A stretch of 64,000 bases of DNA from Saccharomonospora xinjiangensis XJ-54 (GTDB taxonomy: Bacteria > Actinomycetota > Actinomycetes > Mycobacteriales > Pseudonocardiaceae), in NCBI RefSeq assembly GCF_000258175.1, contig NZ_JH636049.1:3821482-3885481 (forward strand). The letters are read 5' to 3'. Positions 43,965-53,239 of the stretch are shown piece by piece. The position numbers and the translations under genes are program-made. The notes below the pieces were generated by a model. The model saw nothing but the letters and a program-made list of their open reading frames with translations. It had not been told where the DNA came from and searched no databases. The stretch's first letter is position 1, and every line of letters begins with the position of its first letter.

Positions 43965-44579
43965 GTGACCGAAGCGGCTACCGAGGCCAGCGATGCCGCT
44001 GCCGCTCCACAGCGGCGTGTCCTCGTTGCAGAGGACGAGGCGCTGATCCGTCTCGACCTCGTCGAAATGCTTCGCGAAGAAGGTTACGAAGTGGTCGGCG
44101 AGGCGGGCGACGGGGAAGAGGCCGTCAAACTCGCCGGCGAGTTGAGGCCCGACCTCGTCATCCTCGACGTCAAGATGCCGAAACTCGACGGGATCGAGGC
44201 CGCAGCGAAGATCACCGGTGACCGTATCGCCCCGGTGGTCATCCTCACCGCATTCAGCCAGCGGGATCTCGTCGAGCGTGCTCGCGAGGCAGGCACGATG
44301 GCATACCTCGTCAAGCCCTTCGCCAAGCGCGACCTCGTACCGGCCATCGAGCTCGCCGTGAGCCGCTTCTCCGAACTCCAGGCGCTGGAGGCCGAGGTCG
44401 CGGGCCTCACCGACCGGCTGGAGACACGCAAGCTCATCGACCGCGCCAAGGGACTTCTGATGACCCATCAGAACCTGAGCGAGCCCGACGCCTTCCGCTG
44501 GATCCAGCGCACCGCCATGGACCGCCGCACCACCATGAAGGCCGTCGCCGAGGCGGTCATCGACAACATCGGCAAGTGA
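43965..44579 (+). CDS. pdtaR: ANTAR-type response regulator PdtaR
   Basis: This 204-residue protein has a receiver domain (RRVLVAEDEALIRLDLVEML, phospho-acceptor in LVILDVKMPKLDG, and the Lys in YLVKPFAKRD). An ANTAR RNA-binding domain follows (LETRKLIDRAKGLLMTHQNL, AFRWIQRTAMDRRTTM). It matches PdtaR (Rv1626) of mycobacteria, which controls transcription termination in response to the kinase PdtaS. GTG 43965 follows AGGAGGAG with a good gap; the frame is open to 43737, but that would cross the tRNA gene. The kinase gene is not nearby, which is usual for this pair. Confidence 0.93.
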   Translation: MTEAATEASDAAAAPQRRVLVAEDEALIRLDLVEMLREEGYEVVGEAGDGEEAVKLAGELRPDLVILDVKMPKLDGIEAAAKITGDRIAPVVILTAFSQRDLVERAREAGTMAYLVKPFAKRDLVPAIELAVSRFSELQALEAEVAGLTDRLETRKLIDRAKGLLMTHQNLSEPDAFRWIQRTAMDRRTTMKAVAEAVIDNIGK

Positions 44580-44588
44580 GCTCGGGAC

Positions 44589-44627
44589 GGAACCGGTGAA
44601 CGGTGCCGAGACGCACCCACCGGTTCC
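44589..44627. terminator. Hairpin between convergent pdtaR and hypothetical gene
   Basis: GGAACCGGTG (44589-44598) and CACCGGTTCC (44618-44627) form a perfect 10-bp stem with a 19-base loop. It lies in the short gap between two convergent genes and could serve both. Confidence 0.6.
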
Positions 44628-44629
44628 GC

Positions 44630-46060
44630 TCAGCGAACGCTTTCCAACTTGAACGCGGCCCGTCTTGCCGCCTTCGCCACCTTCCTGTCCGGGTGGTACT
44701 CGCCGAAGACCCGCAGCGCGGCACCAGCACCGGGATGGTTCAGCCTCCACAACACCTCGAACAGACCCTCATCGCCCTCGCCGACCGTGGACGCCAGGAG
44801 GTCACCGATCCGATCCGGTGGGTGCTCGACATCGACGTCGCAGAACATGTCCGCCGTCAACCACGCTATGTCGTGGTCGGTCAGCTCACACCGCGCCGAC
44901 GTGTTCCCCGCTTCGCGGAGCGCCTGCTTGGCGTAAGGGCGAAGACTCGGGACGTCGAGAAGCCCCTCCCACACCTGGTTTGCGTCCGTGCCGAGTTCGT
45001 GCAGCAGTGCCGTCGCCGCTCCTCGTTCGCCGGGACCGCCTTCCTCGGCGGCGGCCGCGAGCTGCTTCGCGGCGTCGGTCGCTGTCCGGGTCGCCGACCA
45101 CAGATTCCACTCCACGCCGACCTGCTCGTCCGTTCCGAGCAGCGCGATCGACACCATGTCCGAGGCGCTCATGCTCTCGGCGGACGGCAGCAGCGGGATG
45201 TCGATCTCGGATTTCAGCTCCGACCACAGCACGAACAAACCTGGCTCCGTCAAGCGCACCACGCCATCGGTGATCTGCACGGCACCGAGGAGAGCGAGGC
45301 GCCCGTACAGCACTTCAGCGGGATCGCCGTGAGACGCCACCCAGCTCCGCCAGCCATCGTCGGACCAATCCCCATCCGCGTCGATCACCGCGACCTCGTG
45401 CACCATCGCGCTCAACTCGGCCATGGTGATCCCGTTCTCGCGGGCGGCGAACAGCGGTAACACAGTGGCCCCCGCCCCGTGCAGGTGGAGATGCGGCTCG
45501 CCTGCCAGCTCGGCGTCGAGACTCAGGCTCCAGGCGCACACGGACGCGAACGCCTGCTTCCACACCTCCAACACGGTGTTGTCGTCACCGTCCGGCCAAT
45601 CGTCCACACCGGACTCGACGGTGGCCTTCGTCTCTCCGATGTGGATGAACTCGAGGTCGTCGGCGAGCTCCCACCATTGCGACACCTCGTCACGGGTCGC
45701 GGTGACCTGAGTGACCTGGGTGGCATTGGTGGCATCGGTGGCATCGGTCATCTCGGTCGGCAGAACCCCGCGAGCCGACAGTTCCTCGGCTGCCAGAGCG
45801 AGATCGTCCTCGCTGAGCGCACCTGTCTCGTCGTCCACAGGACGGCCGTCGCCGATCCACAGCGCCAGCGCCCGCACTGCGGCCAGCAGCGGACTCCGCC
45901 GTGCCATGGCGGCCAGCTCGGCTTCGGGCGGCAGACGCAGTGGTGAAAGCCTTGTCGTTCCCAGCAACTCGCCGTAGTCGCCGTTATCGCCGTTATCGCC
46001 GTTATCGCTGTCGGCGGCGTCGTCCAGGTTCGGAGCGCGAAGGTGGGGGTGAGAGGTCAT
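44630..46060 (-). CDS. Hypothetical actinobacterial protein with short tandem repeats
   Basis: I do not recognise this 476-residue protein. It has a helical N-terminal third (PPEAELAAMARRSPLLAAVR), a central winged-helix-like part (FAARENGITMAELSAMVHEV) and a C-terminal helical repeat region that could be HEAT-like (LREAGNTSARCELTDHDIAW, HPDRKVAKAARRAAFKLESV). Two low-complexity stretches come from 9-bp DNA repeats, giving DNGDNGDNG near the N-terminus and TDATDATNATQVTQVT further on. No signal peptide or membrane segment is seen. ATG 46060 is the likely start; GTG 46078 is the other option. Confidence 0.8.
   Translation of the reverse strand: MTSHPHLRAPNLDDAADSDNGDNGDNGDYGELLGTTRLSPLRLPPEAELAAMARRSPLLAAVRALALWIGDGRPVDDETGALSEDDLALAAEELSARGVLPTEMTDATDATNATQVTQVTATRDEVSQWWELADDLEFIHIGETKATVESGVDDWPDGDDNTVLEVWKQAFASVCAWSLSLDAELAGEPHLHLHGAGATVLPLFAARENGITMAELSAMVHEVAVIDADGDWSDDGWRSWVASHGDPAEVLYGRLALLGAVQITDGVVRLTEPGLFVLWSELKSEIDIPLLPSAESMSASDMVSIALLGTDEQVGVEWNLWSATRTATDAAKQLAAAAEEGGPGERGAATALLHELGTDANQVWEGLLDVPSLRPYAKQALREAGNTSARCELTDHDIAWLTADMFCDVDVEHPPDRIGDLLASTVGEGDEGLFEVLWRLNHPGAGAALRVFGEYHPDRKVAKAARRAAFKLESVR
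45700..45752. repeat. 9-bp tandem repeat inside a coding region
   Basis: Six degenerate 9-bp units of the form GGTGGCATC or GGTGACCTG lie in tandem and encode the Thr/Asp/Ala/Val repeat of the hypothetical protein. In-frame, so copy-number change would not break the gene. Confidence 0.7.
45979..46005. repeat. Three perfect 9-bp tandem repeats inside a coding region
   Basis: CGCCGTTAT occurs three times without change and encodes Asp-Asn-Gly repeats on the minus strand. Perfect short tandem repeats slip easily, so the length probably varies between strains. Confidence 0.8.
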
Positions 46061-46311
46061 GGCGGCAAGGCTAGCCACCCGTGGATACGGAAAGGGGAGC
46101 GTGAGGAAAGTCGATCCGCGAACAGGACCGAGTCACCGCCGTGCGCATTCCGTGGTGGACACCCGCTCGAGCTGCGTGTTCTCCAACGCGGAGAGGCGCG
46201 AAACCTGATGCCGTTTCACCACTTCGAGGGACAGCACCAACGGCTCCGTTCGTTCCAACGACCCATCGGCGCTCGAGAGACGACGTGGTGCGACTGCGCG
46301 CCTGGGACTGT

Positions 46312-46755
46312 TCAGGACCCGGGTGTGCGGTCGCGCACGACGCAGGTGAGGCGGGCGGTGCAGGTTCGCTTCCCGGACTCGTCGGTGACGACGATCTCCG
46401 AGGTGATCGTCGAGCGACCTACGTGCAGGGGCGTCGCCACACCTGTCACCGACCCGGACAGCGCCGCGCGGTGGTGGGTGCAGGACAGCTCCAGGCCCAT
46501 GGCCACGCGCTGCGGGCCCGCGTTCAGCGCCGCGATCGTCGATCCGAGAGCCTCGGCCAGCACGGCGTTGGCCCCGCCGTGCAGTAGCCCGAAGGGCTGA
46601 AGATTGCCCTTGACGGGCATGGTGGCGCTGACCCGCTGGGGTGTGAGGTCAACGAAGGTGATCCCGAGTTTGTCGTTCAGTTGCTGCTCGGCGATCTCGG
46701 GGGAGATACCGGCCAGTAGGGCGCGTACCTGCTGTTCGGGCGGGTTCTCGGTCAC
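46312..46755 (-). CDS. PaaI-like hotdog-fold thioesterase
   Basis: This 147-residue protein has the PaaI/YdiI thioesterase pattern: LNDKLGITFVDLTPQRVSAT, then GNLQPFGLLHGGANAVLAEA with the catalytic Glu or Asp position in the central helix, and MGLELSCTHHRAALSGSVTG. Such enzymes hydrolyse acyl- or aroyl-CoA. GTG 46755 is preceded by AGGGAGA; the longer frame to 46806 would run into the polA promoter region. It is divergent from polA. In mycobacteria a similar thioesterase gene also sits next to polA. The exact CoA substrate is unknown. Confidence 0.9.
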   Translation of the reverse strand: MTENPPEQQVRALLAGISPEIAEQQLNDKLGITFVDLTPQRVSATMPVKGNLQPFGLLHGGANAVLAEALGSTIAALNAGPQRVAMGLELSCTHHRAALSGSVTGVATPLHVGRSTITSEIVVTDESGKRTCTARLTCVVRDRTPGS

Positions 46756-46840
46756 CGCGTGTCTCCCTTGAGTCCTGCGGGTGTTGTCCAGCGGCCGACG
46801 CACCACGAGGCTGTCGGACCCTCACCCTAGACTCACGGGC

Positions 46841-49546
46841 GTGAGCCCCAACCAGAACACCTCCGTTGCGTACGACACACCCCGGCTGCTGCTGATCGAC
46901 GGGCACTCCATGGCCTACCGGGCCTTTTTCGCGGTACCCGCCGACCGCTTCCGCACGTCAACGGGTCAGGTCACCAACGCGGTGTTCGGGTTCACGTCCA
47001 TGCTGATCAATCTGCTGCGCGACGAGTCGCCGACGCACGTGGCCGTGGCCTTCGACGTGTCACGCAAGACGTTCCGATCGGAGACGTTCGCCGACTACAA
47101 GGCGAACCGGCTGACAACCCCCGAGGACTTCAAGGGTCAGGTCGAGCTGATCAAGGAGATCCTCGCGGCACTGGCCATCCCGGTGCTCGCGAAGGAGGGC
47201 TACGAGGCGGACGATCTGATCGCCACCCTCACCGCCAAGGCGGGCGAGGACTACGAGGTGCTGATCTGTACGGGCGACCGCGACGCCCTGCAACTGGTCA
47301 ACGACTCGGTCACGGTGCTGTACCCGAGGAAGGGAGTCTCCGACCTCGTGCGCTTCGACCCGGCAGGGGTCCAGGAGAAGTACGGCCTCTCGCCGGTGCA
47401 GTACCCGGATTTCGCCGCGCTGCGTGGTGACCCTTCGGACAACCTGCCCGGCATTCCCGGCGTCGGCGAGAAGACGGCGGCGAAATGGGTGCGGCAGTTC
47501 GGCTCGCTGGGTGAGCTGATCGACAGGGTCGATGAGGTCAAGGGCAAGGTGGGCGACGCACTGAGGGCACACCTGGACTCGGTGATGCTCAACCGGCAGC
47601 TCACCGAACTCGTGCGTGACGTGCCGCTGGAGGAGGAGCCAGCCGACCTCGAGGTGCGGGCGTGGGATCGCGACGCCGTCCACCATCTCTTCGACGAGCT
47701 GGAGTTCCGCGTGCTGCGCGACCGGCTGTTCGCGTCGCTGTCGAGCGCGGAGCCGGAAGCCGAATCCGGGTTCGAGGTGGCGGGCTCCGCGTTGCAGCCC
47801 GGCACGGTGGGTGACTGGCTGTCTCGGCATGCTCCCGAGGGCACCACGGTTGGGTTGGCGTTCACCACGACGGGCGCGTCGGTGACCTCCGACGTGCGGT
47901 CGATCAGCCTGGCCGCACCCGACGGTGACGGCGCGTATCTCGATGTGACCGCTCTCGGTGAGGACGACGAGCGCGCACTCGCGGACTGGCTGGCCGACGA
48001 GCGCGTCCACAAGGTGGGGCACTCGCTGAAGACCCCGCTGCACGCGCTCCGCGCACGGGGCTGGCGGCTCGCGGGGCTGGTGATGGACACTGAGCTGGCC
48101 GCGTACCTCGTGCGGCCGGGGCAACGCTCCTTCGGCCTCGACGACCTGGTTCTGCGGTACCTGCGCAGGGAGCTGCGTTCGGAGAGCACGAAGGACGGCG
48201 GGCAGCTCTCGCTGCTCGACACCGCCTCGGACGACCAAGTCGTGCACGACGAACTGGTATGGGCGAGGGCGATCCTCGAACTGTCGGCGGCGCTGTCCGA
48301 GGAACTGAAAGCCACGGGCGGCACCGCGCTGCTCGCCGACATCGAATTGCCGCTGCTGACAGTGATCACGGAGCTGGAGGCGGCAGGCATCGCCGTGGAC
48401 GCCGATGCGCTGACGACGCTCGAAGCGCACTACGCGAGCCGCGTGAAGCAGGCGACGGAGCAGGCCTACGAGGTGATCGGCAAGCAGATCAACCTCGGCT
48501 CGCCGAAACAGCTCCAGGTGGTGTTGTTCGACGAGCTGGGAATGCCGAAGACCAAGCGCACCAAGACGGGTTACACCACGGACGCCGACGCGCTGCAAAC
48601 CCTCTTCGAGAAGACGGAGCATCCGTTCCTGCAGTACCTGCTGGAGCATCGCGACGCCACGCGGCTGCGGACCACCGTGGAAGGGCTGATCAAGTCGATC
48701 GCCGACGACGGGCGCATCCACACGACGCTGCACCAGACGATCGCCGCGACAGGGCGGCTGTCCTCTGTGGACCCGAATCTCCAGAACATCCCGGTGCGCA
48801 CGGAGGAGGGACGGCGCATCCGGGAGGCGTTCGTGGTCGGCGAAGGTTATTCCGAACTCATGACCGCCGACTACAGCCAGATCGAGATGCGCATCATGGC
48901 GCACCTGTCCAACGACGAGGCACTCATCGAGTCGTTCCAGTCCGGCTTCGACTTCCACGCCTCGACGGCGGCGCGGGTGTTCGGCGTCGAGCCCACCGAG
49001 GTCACGAGCGAGCAGCGCGCCAAGATCAAGGCGATGAACTACGGCCTGGCGTACGGGTTGTCCGCGTACGGCCTTTCCCAGCAGCTCCGCATCTCCACCG
49101 AGGAGGCGCGGAGCCTCATGGACGAGTACTTCCTGCGGTTCGGTGGCGTGCGTGACTACCTGCACAGCGTCGTTGATCGAGCGGCCAAGGACGGCTACAC
49201 GCAGACGATCTTCGGTCGGCGCCGTTACCTGCCCGACCTCACGAGCGACAACCGGCAGCGGCGCGAGATGGCCGAGCGGATGGCCCTCAACGCGCCCATC
49301 CAGGGCAGCGCGGCCGACATCATCAAGGTCGCCATGCTCGGCGTTCATCGCGCGCTGACCGAGGCGGATCTGCGTAGCCGCGTGCTGCTCCAGGTGCACG
49401 ACGAACTGGTGCTGGAGATCGGCGAGGGTGAGCATCGGGAGGTGGAGAACCTCGTTCGTCGCGAGATGGGGTCGGCGTACGCACTGTCGGTGCCGTTGGA
49501 GGTGTCCGTGGGTTTCGGGCGTTCGTGGAACGACGCCGCGCACTGA
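46841..49546 (+). CDS. polA: DNA polymerase I
   Basis: PolA fills gaps and removes RNA primers. The 901-residue protein has the 5'-3' nuclease domain (LLLIDGHSMAYRAFFAVPAD, DRDALQLVNDS, LRGDPSDNLPGIPGVGEKTA), then a degenerate 3'-5' exonuclease-like domain. The polymerase domain has TGRLSSVDPNLQNIPVRTEE, motif A DYSQIEMRIMAHLSN, motif B AKIKAMNYGLAYGLSAYGLS and motif C VHDELVLEI. The proofreading acidic residues are not visible, as in mycobacterial PolA. GTG 46841 gives the family N-terminus; no Shine-Dalgarno is clear, so it may be leaderless. Confidence 0.98.
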   Translation: MSPNQNTSVAYDTPRLLLIDGHSMAYRAFFAVPADRFRTSTGQVTNAVFGFTSMLINLLRDESPTHVAVAFDVSRKTFRSETFADYKANRLTTPEDFKGQVELIKEILAALAIPVLAKEGYEADDLIATLTAKAGEDYEVLICTGDRDALQLVNDSVTVLYPRKGVSDLVRFDPAGVQEKYGLSPVQYPDFAALRGDPSDNLPGIPGVGEKTAAKWVRQFGSLGELIDRVDEVKGKVGDALRAHLDSVMLNRQLTELVRDVPLEEEPADLEVRAWDRDAVHHLFDELEFRVLRDRLFASLSSAEPEAESGFEVAGSALQPGTVGDWLSRHAPEGTTVGLAFTTTGASVTSDVRSISLAAPDGDGAYLDVTALGEDDERALADWLADERVHKVGHSLKTPLHALRARGWRLAGLVMDTELAAYLVRPGQRSFGLDDLVLRYLRRELRSESTKDGGQLSLLDTASDDQVVHDELVWARAILELSAALSEELKATGGTALLADIELPLLTVITELEAAGIAVDADALTTLEAHYASRVKQATEQAYEVIGKQINLGSPKQLQVVLFDELGMPKTKRTKTGYTTDADALQTLFEKTEHPFLQYLLEHRDATRLRTTVEGLIKSIADDGRIHTTLHQTIAATGRLSSVDPNLQNIPVRTEEGRRIREAFVVGEGYSELMTADYSQIEMRIMAHLSNDEALIESFQSGFDFHASTAARVFGVEPTEVTSEQRAKIKAMNYGLAYGLSAYGLSQQLRISTEEARSLMDEYFLRFGGVRDYLHSVVDRAAKDGYTQTIFGRRRYLPDLTSDNRQRREMAERMALNAPIQGSAADIIKVAMLGVHRALTEADLRSRVLLQVHDELVLEIGEGEHREVENLVRREMGSAYALSVPLEVSVGFGRSWNDAAH

Positions 49547-49636
49547 CGGCAGCCTGATCGAGGCATCTCGGTTGGCTGCGAACGAGGTCACAGGGCTCGT
49601 CGGGTTGAAAACCGCCCGTTCGGGTAGATCTCGGGC

Positions 49637-50233
49637 ATGGCTTCCACAGCGTTGATTCTCGCCGGTGCCGGCATGTTGCGTGGCGTTGCCCGGACTTTGG
49701 TCGCCGACGGCTGGCATGTCGTGCTTCCGTGCCGCCGGTACTCGCCGCTGAGGGCACAGGGCGGCGTCGATCCGGGGCGCGCGATATGGGTGGAAGCACG
49801 CTGGGAGCAGCCTGCCGAACTGGCTCGCCGGGTGGCCGAGGCCATGGAGGGCCGGCCGGTTGACCTGCTCGTCAGCTGGTTGCACGAGACCTATCGAGGA
49901 CGGGTGCTGGAGGCGGTGGAGCCGCTGATGTCGCCTGCCGCTCCCTCGGTGGAGGTGCGTCCGATGGCCGAGGCCGCTGTGGTTCCGGAGCAGTCCGGCC
50001 GCCCGACGCAGTACGTCTTCCTCGGCGATGTGTCAGCGTTCGACGACGCCCGGCCACTGGGGCAGGCGGAGATCGTCGCGGGCGTGCGCGACGCCGTGGA
50101 GCGGGCTCTCGCGGGTGCCCCGTCGGCGAGGCACGAGATCGGTCACCCTCGCCCGCATCCTTCGGTGCCGCGACCCCGGGTACACGGTGTCGCCGGGCGG
50201 GTGCCCCGCCGGGTCTCTCCCGCTGCGGGTTAA
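49637..50233 (+). CDS. Short-chain dehydrogenase-like Rossmann protein
   Basis: This 198-residue protein starts ASTALILAGAGMLRGVARTL, a Rossmann-type beta-Gly-rich-alpha unit, and has ADGWHVVLPCRRYSPL and PVDLLVSWLHETYRG. It lacks the Tyr-x-x-x-Lys pair of true short-chain dehydrogenases, so it may bind a nucleotide without acting as one. The last ~40 residues are Arg/Pro-rich and look less like conserved protein. No clear Shine-Dalgarno is seen. It is convergent with the GNAT gene and alone on this strand. Confidence 0.75.
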   Translation: MASTALILAGAGMLRGVARTLVADGWHVVLPCRRYSPLRAQGGVDPGRAIWVEARWEQPAELARRVAEAMEGRPVDLLVSWLHETYRGRVLEAVEPLMSPAAPSVEVRPMAEAAVVPEQSGRPTQYVFLGDVSAFDDARPLGQAEIVAGVRDAVERALAGAPSARHEIGHPRPHPSVPRPRVHGVAGRVPRRVSPAAG

Positions 50234-50282
50234 GTCGGCGAGCCAGCGCGCGCCGTGCTCACACGAAATCCGGACGGTCGCC

Positions 50283-51179
50283 TCAGCGCACGACATCGGC
50301 GGGACGGCACTGCCAGACATTCCACAGCGGCCGGTAGCCCTGCCGATGCCAGAACACCGAGGCGAGCGGATTGAGCGGGCTGTACCACACCACACTGCGG
50401 GTGAGCTCGGCGCGATTGAGAACGCCGTGGGCGGCGTCGGCGAGAGCGCGCCCGACTCCGCGTCCGCGCTCGTCGGGGCGTACCGCGACGCGCAGGATCT
50501 GTCCCCACCTTCCCGCGGGGAGCAGGCAGCTTCTTTCCCAGGAGCCCGCCCGTAGCTCGGCGACCTGCACCATGCCCGTGATTTCCTCGGTGTGCAGCCC
50601 TTGCCGTGCCACCCATACCCGGCCTGGAATGCGCAGCTCCTCGGCGAGCGCCTCGTCCGCCGAGGCGCTCGGGTGGGGTGCGGACACGGAGAAGAGAGCC
50701 GAGTACTCGGATTCCTGGCGAGCGAGGCGCAGAACGGCCGAGGCGTCGTCAGGGTTGCCCTCCCGCACCTCGGCGCGTGGTGTTCGCGGCAGTTCTGCGG
50801 GCTTGGTTCGCACGCCGAGCGCGAGAACGGGCAGGAGGCCATGTGCCAGCAGCGGTCCTGTGCAGTCGGCGTCCCGGCTCGGCCACACGATCAGGCACAT
50901 CGATTCCGGGTCGGGCGGCGTCCTGTCGAACCTGGCTCGCAGGGCACGGAGCACGGCGTCCATGCCCACTCCGCCATACCTGCCCACGTACGGCCGCAGT
51001 TCCTGCACCTCGTGACCTCGATCGAGACGGATGTCGAGCACTCCAGTGACTCGCGCGCCGCCGGCGATCGCGGCGACGAGCGTGTGTCCGGAACCCGGGT
51101 CCGAGATCGGAGGCAGCAGCGGGTCGATCGAGGTGAGTCGCTGGACCTGATCGGCCACCAGGTCGGTCGAGTCGGTCAT
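50283..51179 (-). CDS. GNAT acetyltransferase, paralogue 1
   Basis: This 298-residue protein has an N-terminal domain (TSIDPLLPPISDPGSGHTLV) of unknown role and a C-terminal GNAT domain with the acetyl-CoA motif LRVAVRPDERGRGVGRALAD and VVWYSPLNPLASVFWHRQGY. It shares start, length and end pattern with the next gene, so the two are paralogues. The layout with two halves is like MshD-type proteins, but the N-terminal half is not a clear GNAT domain. ATG 51179 gives a natural start. The substrate is unknown. Confidence 0.82.
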   Translation of the reverse strand: MTDSTDLVADQVQRLTSIDPLLPPISDPGSGHTLVAAIAGGARVTGVLDIRLDRGHEVQELRPYVGRYGGVGMDAVLRALRARFDRTPPDPESMCLIVWPSRDADCTGPLLAHGLLPVLALGVRTKPAELPRTPRAEVREGNPDDASAVLRLARQESEYSALFSVSAPHPSASADEALAEELRIPGRVWVARQGLHTEEITGMVQVAELRAGSWERSCLLPAGRWGQILRVAVRPDERGRGVGRALADAAHGVLNRAELTRSVVWYSPLNPLASVFWHRQGYRPLWNVWQCRPADVVR

Positions 51180-51201
51180 GGAAGTGCCCCGTCGGTGGTG
51201 C

Positions 51202-52128
51202 TCAGCGTGCTCCCGTCGCAGGCCGCACTTCCCAGGTGGTCCAGAGTGGACGGTAACCGAGGCGGTGCCAGAACACCGAGGACAGTGCGTTGTGCGGACT
51301 GTAGAACACGTAGGTGCCGCGCGCTCCCTGAGCGAGCAACCGCTCGTGTGCGGCGGAGACGAGGGCGCGGCCGATCCCTCGGCCGCGTGCTCCGGCAGCG
51401 ACGGACACGGTGTGCAGTTGCGCCCACGTGCCGGACGGCAACCGAGTACCTGCCGACGGCCACCGGCACAGTGCGAGCCCGGCGAGCACACCCTCGGCCT
51501 CGGCCATCCACATCGGGTCACCCGCCGACATCGCCCTGCGAAGTTCCCGCTCCACCAGCGCGGGGGCGTCGTCCCGCGCTACCGCCGCGCCGACTGCCAC
51601 GGCATACCGCCGCTCGGCCAGCCACAGTGCGACGAGGTCGGTCACGACGGCATCAACTGCACCGCCGGCACCACCAGCATCGACGCCGCCCTCGACGGGC
51701 CTGACCTCAATGTCGGAAGCGCGATGCGGGATACCCGGCGGGCCTACGGCGCCAGCCTCGCGGGCCGCGTCTCGCACGGCGAGCACCGAATACGGTGTGT
51801 AACCGTGCGCGGCCAGCGCTCCCGCGGCGTCGAGGTCACGGCTGGGCCACGTCACACTGCACGCGGAGTCGGGTCCGAGGCGCTGCAGCCGGAGCAGGTG
51901 ACGCAGCGCGGCGAGCAGCGCGGCCATTCCGGCCGCGTCGATGCCGGGGGACACCGGGGTCAGTTCCCACACCACGCGCGGATGCCACAGAGCCGACCAG
52001 CCGTCGTGGCGCGCCCGATACACCACCGCCGTCACCTCGCGCCCTTCCGGCGTGCGGGCATGGAGGCGTTCGCCTTCACCCGGATCGAGTACGTCGGGCA
52101 GCAACGGGTCGATCCGGGTGAACGTCAC
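51202..52128 (-). CDS. GNAT acetyltransferase, paralogue 2
   Basis: This 308-residue protein begins VTFTRIDPLLPDVLDPGEGE and ends ALSSVFWHRLGYRPLWTTWE, both close to paralogue 1. Its GNAT motif is VSVAAGARGRGIGRALVSAA. GTG 52128 overlaps the methyltransferase stop (GTGA), and the frame is open far upstream only because of GC-rich shadow. Its end is 22 bases from paralogue 1, so methyltransferase, paralogue 2 and paralogue 1 are likely one transcript. Confidence 0.82.
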   Translation of the reverse strand: MTFTRIDPLLPDVLDPGEGERLHARTPEGREVTAVVYRARHDGWSALWHPRVVWELTPVSPGIDAAGMAALLAALRHLLRLQRLGPDSACSVTWPSRDLDAAGALAAHGYTPYSVLAVRDAAREAGAVGPPGIPHRASDIEVRPVEGGVDAGGAGGAVDAVVTDLVALWLAERRYAVAVGAAVARDDAPALVERELRRAMSAGDPMWMAEAEGVLAGLALCRWPSAGTRLPSGTWAQLHTVSVAAGARGRGIGRALVSAAHERLLAQGARGTYVFYSPHNALSSVFWHRLGYRPLWTTWEVRPATGAR

Positions 52129-52973
52129 GGCTGCTTCACACAGCTGAAGATCGCGGTGCCTGGGAAGAACTTGCCGCGAAGGGGACTCCACTGCCCCCAC
52201 ACCCGCGTGTGTCCCGGAGGCCACTCCGGTTCGACGAGGTCGTCGAGCCGGAACCCGGCCGCGCCGAGCGCGCGAACGTAGTCGCCGACGGTGCGGTGGT
52301 ACTCGACGTAGGTGGCCCGCCCTGCGCCGTTCACCTCGACGTACGGAGTTCGGTCGAAGTAGGGCTGGGTGACGGTGAGGCCGTTGGGGCCGGGATCGTC
52401 GGGGAAGATCCAGCGCAGCGGGTGCGTGGTCGAGAAGACCCACCGCCCACCCGGCCGGAGCACGCGCGCGATCTCGCGGAACACGGCGAGGACGTCGGGT
52501 ACGAACGGGATCGCACCGAAGGCGGAACAGGCGATGTCGAAGCCGGCATCCGCGAACGGAAGGTGCTGGGCGTCGGCCTGCACGAGTGCGGGTCGAAGAC
52601 CCGTTCGCCGGTTGCCGCTCACGGCGTGCTGGAGCATCCCGGCCGAGAGATCGAACCCGACCACTCGCGCCCCCCGGCTGGTGAGCCAGCGAGAGCACGG
52701 CGCCGATCCGCACCCGACCTCCAGCACATCGGTGTTCGCGACGTCTCCGAGCAGGTGCGCCTGCTCCTCCGTCAGTCCCTCGGGACACCAGACGAAGTCC
52801 GCGTCACCGAGGAACTCGCCATGCGTGTCGTGGTATGCGTCGGCGTCCGCGTCCCACCAGGCGAGGCTGGCCGAGACGGCCTCGGGGTGAGTGACGTCGC
52901 GATAAGCGATTCCGCTGGTGCCGAGCCGCGCCACGGCACTCGCATGGCGATCTGCGGAGTTCGGGTCTGCCAC
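52125..52973 (-). CDS. SAM-dependent methyltransferase
   Basis: This class I methyltransferase (about 282 residues from GTG 52973) has the SAM-binding motif TDVLEVGCGSAPCSRWLTSR, the motif II region ALVQADAQHLPFADAGFDIA and motif III RVLRPGGRWVFSTTHP. Its substrate cannot be told. The open frame extends to 53231, but the upstream codons cross the rpsA promoter region and look non-coding; GTG 52973 gives VADPNSADRHASAVARLGTS. It starts the short operon with the two GNAT paralogues and is divergent from rpsA. Confidence 0.88.
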   Translation of the reverse strand: MADPNSADRHASAVARLGTSGIAYRDVTHPEAVSASLAWWDADADAYHDTHGEFLGDADFVWCPEGLTEEQAHLLGDVANTDVLEVGCGSAPCSRWLTSRGARVVGFDLSAGMLQHAVSGNRRTGLRPALVQADAQHLPFADAGFDIACSAFGAIPFVPDVLAVFREIARVLRPGGRWVFSTTHPLRWIFPDDPGPNGLTVTQPYFDRTPYVEVNGAGRATYVEYHRTVGDYVRALGAAGFRLDDLVEPEWPPGHTRVWGQWSPLRGKFFPGTAIFSCVKQP

Positions 52974-53239
52974 GCCACCATTGTCGGCGGGATGCGTGCG
53001 GACGGCCGCCGGACCCCTCATTGTGCCCGCACGCCGGCTCCGCGTAGGATGACACTCAGCGCAGTGGGTTCGCGCTGCCTTCGGCCCAGTGAGTACGTGC
53101 TGGGATCTCGGGTTCGCGCACCATTCGGTGATGTCGCGGCCGTTCTGCCCGAACGCTGGGACTGTCATCGCCGTTCCCGCCCGCGCACGCAAACTGCACA
53201 TCCCACGAGACCAAGCCGCTAACCGGAGCAACCCACCTA

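Noticed and set aside
47060..49885. Long antisense open frame of 941 codons over polA
   Set aside because: It is the mirror of a strongly conserved gene in a GC-rich genome, lacks any family signature and is rich in Arg, His and Gln as expected for a shadow frame.
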